This document shows, piece by piece, positions 42,882-52,543 of a stretch of 64,000 nucleotides of DNA. Within the stretch, counting starts at the first letter, position 1, and each line of letters starts with the position of its first letter. The notes beneath the pieces were generated by a model, which was not told where the DNA came from, ran no database searches, and saw nothing but the letters and a program-made list of their open reading frames with translations. The stretch is from Cytophagales bacterium (GTDB lineage Bacteria; Bacteroidota; Bacteroidia; Cytophagales; Bernardetiaceae): NCBI GenBank assembly GCA_004293815.1, contig RDZD01000009.1:107841-171840 (forward strand), read 5' to 3'. Position numbers and translations under genes: made by a program.

Positions 42882-45308
42882 TTACTTTGTGTCCTTTTCA
42901 GGCTGATAACCCAGTTTTTCAGCATTTTTGAGCGTATTGGTGTCTAAGTCGTAGGCCTTGATGATGCAAACATAGTCCGTCATCATACTTTGAGGGTCTG
43001 GCATCATGTAGCGGCGGCGCACTTTGTAGCTAGCCCATACCTCATCAAAGCCTTTTTTGCTTTCCACAAGCCTAAATTTAATTTTTTGTCCTCTGGCGAG
43101 TTTCCAAACAAAACGCTCGCTTCCTTCAAAATTAAGAATGGCCAGATGTAGGCTTTTTCTATCTTCCATTCGCCACACTGTTGTGTCGGCTACCTTGATA
43201 GATTCGGGAAGGAAGCCCTCCTGTAAGTAAATATGAGTTTGCTCAGCCGCACGCGCCGAAAGCAAGTCAAATTCTACTTCCACCGTTCCATTTTCGGCTT
43301 TTATAATTCGCCTAACTTTAATTTCGGGCGCAAAAAGCTGACGTGTAAGCGAGTCCATGATTGCGGTGTCAGCTTTTTGATACCACAAGGGACGGCTCAT
43401 ATCAGGAAAAATACTTATCAAATTACCTGTTTCTGGAGTTTCGCCTAGAAATTGTTTAGTGAATTCATCTGTAGTTCTGTCGCTACTGCACCATGCGTAG
43501 TGAATGCTGTCTATATCTGCTCTAAAAAAAAGCGTATTCACTTTACGCTGCTCGAAGCTATAGCCAGAGTTCAAACTCGCCCAAAGCAAGGCGCTGCTCC
43601 CCAAAAGTAGCATCAACCACACAAAGCCCCAGCCCAAACGCTGAGCCACCCAGATTCTGAAACCAATTAGCAAGCCTGATATCACACCAAAAAAGATAAT
43701 AAAGATCCCTATTTTGCCAATAGTAAGTGCTTGAGATACGAATAACACAAAAGGCGAAACAAGCGTAGCAATCATACAAGCGCACACTGTAAGCCAAAGA
43801 CCTGAAAACCAACTCATCTTGGGCATTTCTTCAAACCAGATGCTCACCAGCAGACCAAGTAAAGCTACGCTTGTAGGCAACATAAAAATGTAGGAGATAC
43901 CCACGAATCGCCATGTACAAAAGCCAGACAGGAGCAACCAGAATACCAAACTTCCCGCTTGTGCGTCTGCAAATCGCGCTTTGTCATGGAAAAGGCGCAG
44001 GAAAATTACCAGAATGCCTTCTGCTAAAAGCACAAAGGCAAGTAAAAACCATTCGCTAGCATACACTGCACCGTGTATGGCTTCTTTGAGATGTGTATGT
44101 GTGAGCTTGAGACCAAACTCCCAGAAAGCCCATGCACAGCCTCCCACCACCAAGGCATAAAACAACGTTAGAAAAGCCCACAAGCCCACACTTGTAAGGT
44201 AGATATAACCACGAATACGACCCAATAAAATCAAACCGCCCAGCGTACACGCCACCACTAGCCAAGATAACAGTGCCTGAGAAGCTGGCCAATGCCAGAA
44301 ATTGCCAAAAGCATCATGAAAAAATATAGCATCTTCATTACTCGAGAGGCTTGCAAGATCTTTGTTGCCCAAATCTCGGGCTAAAGCCAACATATTGAGC
44401 CCGTAAGTGGCCAAGGTTTTTTTATCTAAGTTCTGCACATTATCCAGCGCAGTGTGGTAATGGGGGTGGTTTCCGATGTATGCAAAGTTTAATCCAGGTG
44501 CCTGTAGTTCATTAAAAACTGTAAAATCAGTATTGTTTGGCATCATCTTGTATACTTCCACAGCCGCTGATGTGCCCAAAGGATAAGGGGCGGCCTGCGC
44601 ATACGCTTCTACAGTGGCTAAATTTTTAGCGGTGGTTTCAAATAAAATGGGTGCACCACCAGAACCTCGGGCTTCAAAATTCAAAACAAAGCCAATATCT
44701 TTGGCCCATTTGTGTTGCAGAAACGTTTTTGCACCCAAAAGATTAATTTCTTCACCATCTGAGAACAAAAATACAAAATCGTTTTTGAAGGGTGTACGCG
44801 CTGCTTTGAGCAGCCTAATAACCTCCAGCATACAAGCTACAGCTGCGCCATCGTCTGAGGCACCTGGCCCGTTTTCTACCGAGTCGTAATGTGCTGCTAC
44901 AAGGATTGCCTTAGCATTTTTGTCTGTTCCACGCAAGCGAACGACAATATTGTGCGTTTTGAACACATGCAGAACCGCAGCTTCACTCTTGGAGTACTTC
45001 ATTTTTTCTACCAAAGGTAGGGCTTGTACTTCTACCTCTACGCCCAATGATTTCAAATAGCTCAGCATGTATTCCCGTACTTTCAAATGCTCTGAGGAAC
45101 CCATAGGGTGAGGCTCTTTACAAATAGTTTGCAAATGCGTTAATGCCTTTTGGTATTGGAAATCAGAGGTTTCTGCCGCTTCAAATACATCAGCAGGAGC
45201 CCTAACAGCGCGTAAACCATACCAGCCTGAAACTAGTAAAACAAAAACAGCAATCCATGCAATCCAGCGTTCCAGAATCAAGTATTTGGCTTCTTTAAGT
45301 TTTAGCAT
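42882..45308 (-). CDS. Membrane-anchored M28 metallopeptidase
   Basis: 808 residues. One N-terminal membrane helix (about 13-33) leads to an M28 zinc peptidase domain (about 70-330) with VAAHYDSVENGPGASDDGAAVACMLE (two zinc ligands), FLFSDGEEINLLGA (catalytic Glu and ligand) and PHYHTALDN (last His). A bundle of about eight helices follows (about 345-590), then a beta-rich C-terminal domain (600-808). This layout resembles the Fxna/ER aminopeptidase type with a hydrophobic second half. It should cut N-terminal residues of peptides in the periplasm. Downstream partner of the lipid kinase gene on the same strand (83 bp). Confidence 0.88.
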   Translation of the reverse strand: MLKLKEAKYLILERWIAWIAVFVLLVSGWYGLRAVRAPADVFEAAETSDFQYQKALTHLQTICKEPHPMGSSEHLKVREYMLSYLKSLGVEVEVQALPLVEKMKYSKSEAAVLHVFKTHNIVVRLRGTDKNAKAILVAAHYDSVENGPGASDDGAAVACMLEVIRLLKAARTPFKNDFVFLFSDGEEINLLGAKTFLQHKWAKDIGFVLNFEARGSGGAPILFETTAKNLATVEAYAQAAPYPLGTSAAVEVYKMMPNNTDFTVFNELQAPGLNFAYIGNHPHYHTALDNVQNLDKKTLATYGLNMLALARDLGNKDLASLSSNEDAIFFHDAFGNFWHWPASQALLSWLVVACTLGGLILLGRIRGYIYLTSVGLWAFLTLFYALVVGGCAWAFWEFGLKLTHTHLKEAIHGAVYASEWFLLAFVLLAEGILVIFLRLFHDKARFADAQAGSLVFWLLLSGFCTWRFVGISYIFMLPTSVALLGLLVSIWFEEMPKMSWFSGLWLTVCACMIATLVSPFVLFVSQALTIGKIGIFIIFFGVISGLLIGFRIWVAQRLGWGFVWLMLLLGSSALLWASLNSGYSFEQRKVNTLFFRADIDSIHYAWCSSDRTTDEFTKQFLGETPETGNLISIFPDMSRPLWYQKADTAIMDSLTRQLFAPEIKVRRIIKAENGTVEVEFDLLSARAAEQTHIYLQEGFLPESIKVADTTVWRMEDRKSLHLAILNFEGSERFVWKLARGQKIKFRLVESKKGFDEVWASYKVRRRYMMPDPQSMMTDYVCIIKAYDLDTNTLKNAEKLGYQPEKDTK

Positions 45309-45391
45309 GGTCTCTATTTCGGATAGTAGGTCTATTGCGGTAAAGGTATTATTTTTTTTGAACTCTTGTCAAGATTTTCAAAAAAAATCCT

Positions 45392-46294
45392 TTAAATGCT
45401 CTGTTTATCCCTTTTGCCAATAACCACCTTGAGCGAGCTGGGTTGAATACTGAAATTCAAAACTTGGTTTTTGCCTATAGGCTCGCCATCAATATGTATC
45501 GCCGCATCGTTCTGGGTTTTGATGCTTATTTGTTTGGCTTTATAAAACTCTACAAAAGGCAATTTATGTAAGGTTTTGTTAAACAAGGCTATACCCAACA
45601 AAAAGCGTTGTGAAGGCTTAAAGGGCTTAATCAAACAAATATCCAAATAACCGTCTTGAACGCTTGCTTGTGGGGCTATATGGGCGTTGTTACCAAACTG
45701 AGCTGCATTAGCGACAGTTATCAAAAAGGCTTCTTTAGACACAACGCTATTTTTGTCAATTTTTATTTCGTAAAGCTCTGGCCGATAGTTTGAATAAACG
45801 CTTAAACAGGTTTGAACATAAGTCCAGAGTCCACGTTTGGCTTGCTGGGCAAAAGCATGGCTGACTGCCGCATCAAAACCCACACCTGCAGTACAGAAGA
45901 ATGCTTGTTCGTTCAAAATCGCATTGTCTACAGTTTCAATCTGCATATTCATCAGCTGTTTGATAGCCTTTTTGGGGTCTGTAGAAATGCCTAAATGTCG
46001 AGCAAAACCATTCCCAGAACCCGCAGGAATAATACCCAGCGCAACAGGAGTGTTTAGTAAAGACTGCCCCACTTCATTGACTGTTCCGTCTCCACCAATG
46101 GCAACAACCACATCGTAGCCCATTTTTACCGCATCGGCAGCCAGCACTGTGGCATGGCCAGCAGCCTCTGTATAAACAATTGTGTATTCAAACAGGTCTT
46201 CGTTTATCAATTTTTTGATGAGAAGCAGTATTTTTTGTTTTTGCTGTGTGCCTGAAATAGGGTTCGCAATAAAAATTAGTCGCTTTTTAGTCAA
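45392..46294 (-). CDS. YegS/BmrU-family lipid kinase, TTG start
   Basis: A 300-residue diacylglycerol-kinase-fold enzyme. The catalytic core is IFIANPISG, VVAIGGDGTVNEVG (GGDGT nucleotide loop), ALGIIPAGSGNGFARHL and DGEPIGK near the end. It phosphorylates a membrane lipid such as diacylglycerol or sphingosine-like base. There is no in-frame ATG before the first strand: the codon at 46294 is TTG and no other start lies before the upstream stop region. A TTG start is therefore likely. It lies between the papain-like protease (34 bp gap) and the M28 peptidase, so the three may be one operon. Confidence 0.88.
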   Translation of the reverse strand: MTKKRLIFIANPISGTQQKQKILLLIKKLINEDLFEYTIVYTEAAGHATVLAADAVKMGYDVVVAIGGDGTVNEVGQSLLNTPVALGIIPAGSGNGFARHLGISTDPKKAIKQLMNMQIETVDNAILNEQAFFCTAGVGFDAAVSHAFAQQAKRGLWTYVQTCLSVYSNYRPELYEIKIDKNSVVSKEAFLITVANAAQFGNNAHIAPQASVQDGYLDICLIKPFKPSQRFLLGIALFNKTLHKLPFVEFYKAKQISIKTQNDAAIHIDGEPIGKNQVLNFSIQPSSLKVVIGKRDKQSI

Positions 46295-46328
46295 AATATG
46301 AGAGTTTTGAGCTGATACAGAAAGAAAA

Positions 46329-47705
46329 TTAACGGTGCGTCATTTCTATGAGCATGAGCAAAATGCTCTGTTGGCCTGAAGCCGCCTTAAAAGACGCTTG
46401 ATGAGACTCGGCAATAATAGAATGTGGACTGATGAGCTTATCTTGTAAAAACGCATTTAGACGCTCTCTAGGATTACTGCTGGGCTTCATGAGTTCACGC
46501 TTCACTTGGGTAAAATCTATGCTTTCTTTGCAATATAGCACATAGACGAAGTCAGTGCCTACGGTATTATCTAGTTGTATCCAATGTCTTTCGGAGGGCA
46601 GTGCTACGTTATTTTCAGTATATGGCAAAATTGCACTTGTGCCTGACGATGGAAAAAGCAAGGAGACATTATTGTATTCATCGGTGGCAAAGACGTACAC
46701 GTAGGCCTGCCCCTTATTAGCTAGATGCATTCTGTAGCGACTTCCAGAATACATTGTCTTATCGAGCTTATAATGTAAAAAATTGCTGTTTGGGAGCTTG
46801 CGAGCAGAGAGTGGCTCTCTACCATCTGCCAATATAAAAGACAAGCTGCCTTCCATATTAATGTCTGAGGGATTAAGTACCTTAGGGTAGGGAGTAATTT
46901 CATAAGCACCTAAAAACCAATCGACTGCATCTTTATACCGCACATAGGTAAAGCCCTTTTCGCCCCAGCTTTCGCCCCAGCTGTTTTGTATTTCAAACGC
47001 GCCGCCCCATTTAGCATCATCGTAGCCAACCACACAAACCGCATGCCCCGTATAGTTTTCACTGTATACCTCATCAGGCAGCCAACATGCGCCAGCTTCC
47101 TTGAAAGAGGGCGGTGTGCGCAATGCTACCAAGACAGGCAAGTTTTGAGAAAGAGTCTTTTTAATACTTTGAATCTTTTGAAAACCTGGCGCGTCATGGG
47201 CAAAAAGTTTAGTATAATCTTTTATCTTATTTTTTTGTGCTTTTTTAAGTACATCTTCTGTTACATTCTTAGGACAGACCTCCGAAAAATCGCTGTACTT
47301 GGGTACACCCGTTTCACGCAGCAGATTTAATGCTTTGGTCATGATTGTACCCGACTTGCACGGATCAGTATCTTGCTCACTTGGAAGGAAGCAAAAACCT
47401 GGTGCGAAGGAGTTTTTTGTAATGTATTCCTGTCCTCGCCACTGGTTCTGTATGGCTTCAATCATCGTTCTGGCAGCCCAAGCCGTGGCCCAGCCAACAC
47501 AAGTTCCATAATCTCCTTGGTTGTTTGCACTGGGACAGTAGGCTTTGAGGGACACCGACTTGGGTAAACCGCTGTAGTCTCTGTTCATCAACTCCGCCTT
47601 TAAAGGAGTACTCTGATACTCTAAGCTATCAAAGATTAAGCCCTGCCCCTTAGCAGCTTCTACGATGCTTAAAAATATCAATAACAAACTATAAAAGCGA
47701 AACAT
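46329..47705 (-). CDS. Secreted papain-like (C1) protease with DUF4384 domain
   Basis: 458 residues, signal peptide ending near AKGQG. The peptidase core has NNQGDYGTCVGWATAWA (oxyanion Gln Q63 and nucleophile C69), GHAVCVVGYDD (His) and IQNSWGESWGEKGF (Asn), so the triad is intact. Extra Cys around residues 100-145 suggest disulphides. From about residue 310 a DUF4384-like domain follows (MYSGSRYRMHLANKGQAYVYVFATD, LLFP), which is more usual with caspase-like peptidases. There is no propeptide of the papain type. It should cleave proteins in the periplasm or outside. It begins the minus-strand run to the lipid kinase. Confidence 0.85.
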   Translation of the reverse strand: MFRFYSLLLIFLSIVEAAKGQGLIFDSLEYQSTPLKAELMNRDYSGLPKSVSLKAYCPSANNQGDYGTCVGWATAWAARTMIEAIQNQWRGQEYITKNSFAPGFCFLPSEQDTDPCKSGTIMTKALNLLRETGVPKYSDFSEVCPKNVTEDVLKKAQKNKIKDYTKLFAHDAPGFQKIQSIKKTLSQNLPVLVALRTPPSFKEAGACWLPDEVYSENYTGHAVCVVGYDDAKWGGAFEIQNSWGESWGEKGFTYVRYKDAVDWFLGAYEITPYPKVLNPSDINMEGSLSFILADGREPLSARKLPNSNFLHYKLDKTMYSGSRYRMHLANKGQAYVYVFATDEYNNVSLLFPSSGTSAILPYTENNVALPSERHWIQLDNTVGTDFVYVLYCKESIDFTQVKRELMKPSSNPRERLNAFLQDKLISPHSIIAESHQASFKAASGQQSILLMLIEMTHR

Positions 47706-47870
47706 GGTGAACTAGTATTTAGTTTATTTTTTAGCCTATGTAGAAAGTAAGCGCAGGTGGTTTAAAAGGCACTAACATATGCCGCACTGATTTATCAAGT
47801 GCGAAAGTAAACATTAAAAACCATAATGAATAAAGAAAAGTAGTATTTTCTTGTCTTACATAGACCAAGC

Positions 47871-48086
47871 TTACCCAAATATCTTTTCAAGCTCTTTGTC
47901 TACTGCCTCTATTCTTGTAAGCAGTACGGGATCATAGGGCGCGTGCGGCCCCAGCTTTTCAAGATATATGCCGCGCAGAAAAAATTTGGTGCGAATGAGC
48001 TGTTCTACAAGAGGGTCACCATTAGCATACTTATTAAGAATATTGTCAATTCTCTCTTGGACAGTCGGTATAGAGTTGGGAGTCAT
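47871..48086 (-). CDS. Small hypothetical protein
   Basis: 71 residues, ATG to TAA, with no signal, cysteine or membrane segment. It is predicted all-helical and acidic at the C-terminus (EAVDKELEKIFG). I do not recognise a family. It is kept because it is a well-formed ORF in a gap with no competing ORF, and it starts close to the divergent XRE gene. Confidence 0.45.
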   Translation of the reverse strand: MTPNSIPTVQERIDNILNKYANGDPLVEQLIRTKFFLRGIYLEKLGPHAPYDPVLLTRIEAVDKELEKIFG

Positions 48087-48280
48087 GATTGTAGTGTATT
48101 ATATTGTTCAATGTTTAACAGGTATAGAGCAACTTGAATCTCAAACCTTAGAAATGGAAAAATAATGGTGGTTTCTACACTTAAGTTCCGAAATTTGAAT
48201 TTACTTTGCAAAGGAAATAAAAACAATTTTCACTGTCAATAAACCAGTACTGTACAAACAACAAGTTTTACTAATTAACA

Positions 48281-48691
48281 ATGAACATTGGAGAAAAAAT
48301 ACGCTTTTTTCGTGAAAGAAAGAGCCTATCGCAGGCACAAATGTCTGAACGTTTGGGTATGTCCGTTCAGGGCTATGGCAACATAGAACGAGGTGAGACA
48401 GATGTATCCTATTCTCGCATAGAGCACATTTGTAAAGAGCTAGGAATAATGCCTGAAACACTTATTGGCTTTAGTGAAGGTAGTGATTTTTTTAACAGCA
48501 GTGGCAACTACAATACTAATTATCATCTAAAAAACAACCAGAATTTACACTTTCATGCAGACCAAAAGTTATTGCATGAAAATGAAATTTTGAAAATGCA
48601 AAATCAGTTTTTGGCTGAAACCAGCAAACTTCTAGAAAAACGGATTTCGGATTTAGAAAAGCTCTTGAATGCATTATCTCATAAACCTTGA
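48281..48691 (+). CDS. XRE-family helix-turn-helix regulator
   Basis: 136 residues. Residues 3-60 are a Cro/CI-type HTH: IGEKIRFFRERKSLSQAQMSERLGMSVQGYGNIERGETDV, with helix 2-turn-helix 3 at about 18-40. Beyond residue 65 is a Asn/His-rich link and a C-terminal coiled coil (about 95-133, ENEILKMQNQFLAETSKLLEKRI) that likely dimerises it. It probably regulates a nearby or its own gene. The target is unknown. A near-consensus -7 box (TTACTTTG) lies upstream near 48202. It is divergent from the 71-residue ORF. Confidence 0.88.
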   Translation: MNIGEKIRFFRERKSLSQAQMSERLGMSVQGYGNIERGETDVSYSRIEHICKELGIMPETLIGFSEGSDFFNSSGNYNTNYHLKNNQNLHFHADQKLLHENEILKMQNQFLAETSKLLEKRISDLEKLLNALSHKP

Positions 48692-48755
48692 GCTTCTGAA
48701 ATACCTGATGAGATTAACCTATCCCCAAAAAGTCCAGCTCATGTCCTCTGAAGAC

Positions 48756-49304
48756 TTAGAAACGGCCATTTTTTTTGTAAGAGCTGACCACAGACTTAAG
48801 CCTTAATGACTCTGTGGTTACAATAGCATCAGGACATCTCGGGAGTATCACTTTAAGAGCCTGATAAGCTTTGACTTTATTCAAAAACCACCCCAGAACT
48901 ACTTTATAGTTGGGTACTTCATAATCCATGCGCACTCTATCGCCCACTTTGCCATAGGCTGCTTTTTGTGCTTCAGCCATAACTAGCTCAGCGGTGGCTT
49001 TATCTATACCAGAGTGTACCAAAATTCGGTGTCCCTGAATCGTCTCTAAATGCTCATTCGCTTGAGCAATGAGCACTAAAGCCGCATCTATCTCATCGTT
49101 GTCATCGCGCTGAGGAATAATGCCTTCGCCTATACTGCTTTGAGCAGGGTTAATAGCCACTACGGTTTCAGTGGCAGTAATGCTGTTTGCTTTTATTCTG
49201 TACTTGCTTAGGTCTTCGTAGTAAGCAACCTTTGACTTACTGGCCAATGTATCCTGATTATGAATTTGAAATAGCAAGCCCAAGGCTAAAATAGAGTTCA
49301 ACAT
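48756..49304 (-). CDS. Secreted SPOR-like domain protein
   Basis: 182 residues with a short hydrophobic N-terminus (MLNSILALGLLFQ) that could be a signal. The C-terminal 90 residues (about 90-172) resemble the SPOR peptidoglycan-binding domain: HRILVHSGIDKATAELVMAEA, YEVPNYKVVLGWFLNKVKAYQALKVIL and PDAIVTTESLRL. SPOR domains bind denuded glycan strands at division or remodelling sites. The match is by pattern only. It is convergent with the XRE gene. Confidence 0.6.
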   Translation of the reverse strand: MLNSILALGLLFQIHNQDTLASKSKVAYYEDLSKYRIKANSITATETVVAINPAQSSIGEGIIPQRDDNDEIDAALVLIAQANEHLETIQGHRILVHSGIDKATAELVMAEAQKAAYGKVGDRVRMDYEVPNYKVVLGWFLNKVKAYQALKVILPRCPDAIVTTESLRLKSVVSSYKKNGRF

Positions 49305-49679
49305 AGTGCGGATTTTCTTAAAATTGCGGTGGTTTATAGCTTCTAATGCTGTGGCGGCTTATAAAAAGAGCAGCTCTTTTTATAATTTTGTCAATATTTA
49401 CAAACGTAAACTACGCGATTGGGTGGTGCAAAAATAGTGAAAAACAGCCATAAAAAGGCATTACTTAAAAAAAATGTGTGAGAATTTAGAACGCTGCTTT
49501 CAATATCACTCATCATACAACAAATAAAAAACCTCGGATTCATTTGTATCCTGCCCCTTCTCATCAAGCGACTATTAAAATTTTACAGCCAAAAATATTG
49601 TAAAGCATGGTTCAAAAAGCACTAATCAAGGCTCTTCATACGTTTGATTCATGTTTTGGAATATATGGAATAAACCCAA
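49305..49679. other. Intergenic region
   Basis: About 375 bp between the SPOR-like gene (minus) and gldB (plus). A+T-rich with no gene and no strong promoter consensus that I can see. Confidence 0.6.
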
Positions 49680-50711
49680 ATGTTTTTTATGAATATCAAA
49701 TGTAATGTTTGGGCTTATTTGGCCTTTTGTTTTCTGATGCTCTTGGGCTGTGGCGGAGCCACGGAAAACAAACACATCGTAGATGTGTCTAAAGTACAAG
49801 CGAAGGTTACCTTCAATCGTGCAGACCGCATCATGACGCAAGCCAAAAGCCGTGATGAAATCATCGACTACTTAAAGGCCAATATTAGATTTGCTGAACG
49901 CGGTTTAAGAATCCAGCAATATCCATCTGAATATATTTTGGTAGAAGAGCTTTTTAAAGTTGCCCAGAGTCCATTTGTGGACACTATTTGTCAGAAAATA
50001 GACAAGGTACATGGCGCAAATCTAGAAAATGTAGAAAAATCGTTGCTGGATCTTTTCAAGCATACCAAATACTATTTTCCAGAATTTAAAGAGCCTGTGG
50101 TTTACACAGTGGTATCGGGCTACTCACCTGGTAATGATTTGATTTTGGGAGATAGCTTGGCCATTGTGGGCTTAGATTTCTATCTGGGAGCCAAACACTC
50201 GCCCTACCGCCCGCGTATAGAAGATGTCCCTCAGTACATGTGGCGGCGTTTTGCGCCCAATACACTGCCTTTGCATTTTGCCATGCAGCTTTCTACGAAA
50301 TTTGCGAAAGGCGACCCAAAAGATAAAACCCTTTTAGCCAGCATGATAGACTGGGGCAAAACACTTTATTTTTGTCAAAAAACCAACCCTACTCTTCCTG
50401 ACTCAGTCATTATAGGCTACACCGCCGAAGAGTGGAAGAATATTAGTCTTTCGCAGGAAGTCGTTTGGGGTTATTTTGTAGAAAAAAATCTATTTTTTGA
50501 CCAGAGCCGCGATGCCAAAATACGCTTTATTGGTGAGCGACCTTTTACTTCTGATATTTCAGAAAAATGTCCAGGCCGCGTTGGTGCATGGCTTGGTTGG
50601 CAGATTGTTAACGCCTATATGGAAAACCATCCGGAAACATCGCTCAAACAACTCATGGAATGGAGCGATGCTCGCAAACTGTTTGAAGAGGCCAAATATA
50701 GACCAGAATAG
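49680..50711 (+). CDS. gldB: Gliding motility lipoprotein GldB
   Basis: 343 residues. The lipoprotein signal ends LMLLGC with C24. The body has the GldB landmarks: FRYYFPEFKEPVVYTVVSGYSPG-like segment (YYFPEFKEPVVYTV), DLILGDSLAIVGLDFYLGAKHSPYRP and the C-terminal PGRVGAWLGWQIVNAYMENHP. GldB is essential for gliding motility in Flavobacterium johnsoniae and is probably an outer-leaflet inner or outer membrane lipoprotein that works with the type IX secretion machinery. Other gld genes are not adjacent here. The thioredoxin-fold lipoprotein gene follows after 101 bp with its own promoter. Confidence 0.87.
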   Translation: MFFMNIKCNVWAYLAFCFLMLLGCGGATENKHIVDVSKVQAKVTFNRADRIMTQAKSRDEIIDYLKANIRFAERGLRIQQYPSEYILVEELFKVAQSPFVDTICQKIDKVHGANLENVEKSLLDLFKHTKYYFPEFKEPVVYTVVSGYSPGNDLILGDSLAIVGLDFYLGAKHSPYRPRIEDVPQYMWRRFAPNTLPLHFAMQLSTKFAKGDPKDKTLLASMIDWGKTLYFCQKTNPTLPDSVIIGYTAEEWKNISLSQEVVWGYFVEKNLFFDQSRDAKIRFIGERPFTSDISEKCPGRVGAWLGWQIVNAYMENHPETSLKQLMEWSDARKLFEEAKYRPE

Positions 50712-50739
50712 CTAGCCGGTGAGCAAACATTTCAAAATA

Positions 50740-50770
50740 TTGCTTCATGTTGTTTTTTATGGTACTTTTG
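50740..50770 (+). promoter_or_regulatory. Promoter of the thioredoxin-fold lipoprotein gene
   Basis: TTG (50740-50742), 20 bases, TACTTTTG (50763-50770), a full Bacteroidota promoter 42 bases before the ATG at 50813. Confidence 0.7.
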
Positions 50771-50812
50771 CAGCCAAATTTTGTCATAGACCTGAGAAAA
50801 TAGCTATTTATC

Positions 50813-51922
50813 ATGCGCATATACTTCCTTTTATTGGCCAAAATGCTTCTGGCTTGCTTGTTTTTAGCTTGCGGAAATAGCAACAACAACGCAGAGTACG
50901 AAGGTTACACTATCCCAAACAGACCCGACAGTACGCTTGTGATACGTGGCACAACGACAGCAGTGCGTGCAGGTGAGCAAATTTATCTTTTCAAAATGGA
51001 CGCTACTGGCGACCTTGAGCTGGTAGCAGCACAATATCCCTCTGGCCGCGATAACCGTTTTGAATTTACGGTAACCGTCACAGAGCCTACTTTCTATGCA
51101 CTCAATTTTTATAATCGCCAACAAGAAGGTTTTTGGCTCTACAAAAGCGATGTCAACATTACAGCTGAAGCAGTCAATCAGGAGAGTTATTTTCAGATAT
51201 CTGGCTGTCGCGACAACGATTTACTCCGTAAATTTAAAGCTCTGAGTGATGATATTGCCGCTCAGATGCAGCAAATGAAAGCCGAAGAACACATCGAGTA
51301 CCGACGCGAAAAAGTGGAGACGTTTTTGGAAGACGCTGGCACATCTATAGTGAGTATTATGGCCTCTAACTTACTCATTCCTGAAGAAGATCTAGACAAA
51401 ATGGAAGATATTGGCCAAAAACTGACAAAAGTTTATCCTCGCTCAAGTTACGTTAAAAATTATATCAAAAACTTAGAGCTGGCAAAGTCTCTGATGGTAG
51501 GTCAGCCTGCACCTGACATTAAGTTTAAAACCCAAGATGGCAGAACCACAAGCCTAAGCGCGCTTAAAGGTAAATTTGTATATTTAGATTTTTGGAGCTC
51601 TTCCATGCCTCAAGCCTTGCAGTCCATGCAGCAGCTACAGGGGCTTTATGCCACCTATCAGCCTAAGGGCGTGGAGTTTGTGAGTATTTACATGGATAAA
51701 GATGCAGATGAACCCTTCAAGCTTAATACAACGGGTTGCAAATGGCCACAGGTTATAGATCGTGCCGACAGCCTTTCTAACTGCATGGAGTCTTATGCTG
51801 TAAAGCCACAAAACGGTTACTTTTTTGGCTATTTCATCAACCCCGAAGGCAAAATTCTGGCTAAAGGCGGTTTGAGAGGGGCTAAGATAACCAGTATGCT
51901 AGAAAACGCTGTTTCAAACTAG
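50813..51922 (+). CDS. Thioredoxin-fold lipoprotein lacking CxxC
   Basis: 369 residues. A lipoprotein signal ends LFLAC (C20). An N-terminal DUF4369-like beta domain (about 35-140) and a helical part lead to a TlpA/AhpC-like thioredoxin domain (about 225-369): GQPAPDIKFKTQDG, LKGKFVYLDFWSSS, YPKGVEFVSIYMD. The usual CxxC after FW is replaced: F260-W261-S-S-S-M-P-Q, so both active-site Cys are gone. It cannot be a disulphide reductase of the standard type. It may be a structural or binding relative. Its role is unknown; the next genes are unrelated. Confidence 0.85.
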   Translation: MRIYFLLLAKMLLACLFLACGNSNNNAEYEGYTIPNRPDSTLVIRGTTTAVRAGEQIYLFKMDATGDLELVAAQYPSGRDNRFEFTVTVTEPTFYALNFYNRQQEGFWLYKSDVNITAEAVNQESYFQISGCRDNDLLRKFKALSDDIAAQMQQMKAEEHIEYRREKVETFLEDAGTSIVSIMASNLLIPEEDLDKMEDIGQKLTKVYPRSSYVKNYIKNLELAKSLMVGQPAPDIKFKTQDGRTTSLSALKGKFVYLDFWSSSMPQALQSMQQLQGLYATYQPKGVEFVSIYMDKDADEPFKLNTTGCKWPQVIDRADSLSNCMESYAVKPQNGYFFGYFINPEGKILAKGGLRGAKITSMLENAVSN

Positions 51923-52041
51923 TGACTTTGTGCTGCGTTTTTTGTATGCACTCTGTGTACTAACGCCCTGATTGCTTCCATGTGTTTTGGTCTATCAGCA
52001 CCAAACACTCGTGCTATTTCTCTGTTGAATTGGAGTTTGTC

Positions 52042-52416
52042 TTAGCTATTTTTTATAATTCTTTGATTATAGATGTATGAAACAAAAAGTATGGCCAAGA
52101 ATACTAAAGGCATCATCATATACCCGATGTTCTTATCTACACAAGCATGACTGATGAAGGCAAAAACAAGTGTGAAGGAGAGTCCTGCATATGCCCATTC
52201 TTTCAGCATTGAAGATGTTTTAGGATAAACTATGGCTATAACGCCAAGAACTTTTGCAATCACAAGTGAATAGGCAAAGTAGTCAGGATAGTTTAATGCT
52301 CTTGTGCCAAAAGTCATATACTCTGGTGCAAATATCCAAGTCCCAACTGGCATAACTGCCTCCATCAATGCAATGATGATTGTGGCTATCCAATAAATGA
52401 TTTTGTCTTTTTTCAT
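52042..52416 (-). CDS. DoxX-like membrane protein
   Basis: 124 residues with four hydrophobic helices, the DoxX layout (WIATIIIALMEAVMPVGTW, PDYFAYSLVIAKVLGVIAIVYP, WAYAGLSFTLVFAFISHA). DoxX-like proteins occur in quinone and redox-stress settings, but no activity is proven for this type. It lies 127 bp downstream of the SRPBCC gene on the same strand and both probably form a unit. Confidence 0.8.
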   Translation of the reverse strand: MKKDKIIYWIATIIIALMEAVMPVGTWIFAPEYMTFGTRALNYPDYFAYSLVIAKVLGVIAIVYPKTSSMLKEWAYAGLSFTLVFAFISHACVDKNIGYMMMPLVFLAILFVSYIYNQRIIKNS

Positions 52417-52543
52417 ATTTTTACTTTCTAAATGTTAGTAATAATTTGGTTAGTTTTTTGAGGGGAATAGCATTCCTGTGTTGATAATGAATCCAAGACC
52501 ATATAGTGCAAGCAAATAGCAAAATATTCGTTGTTTTTGATTT

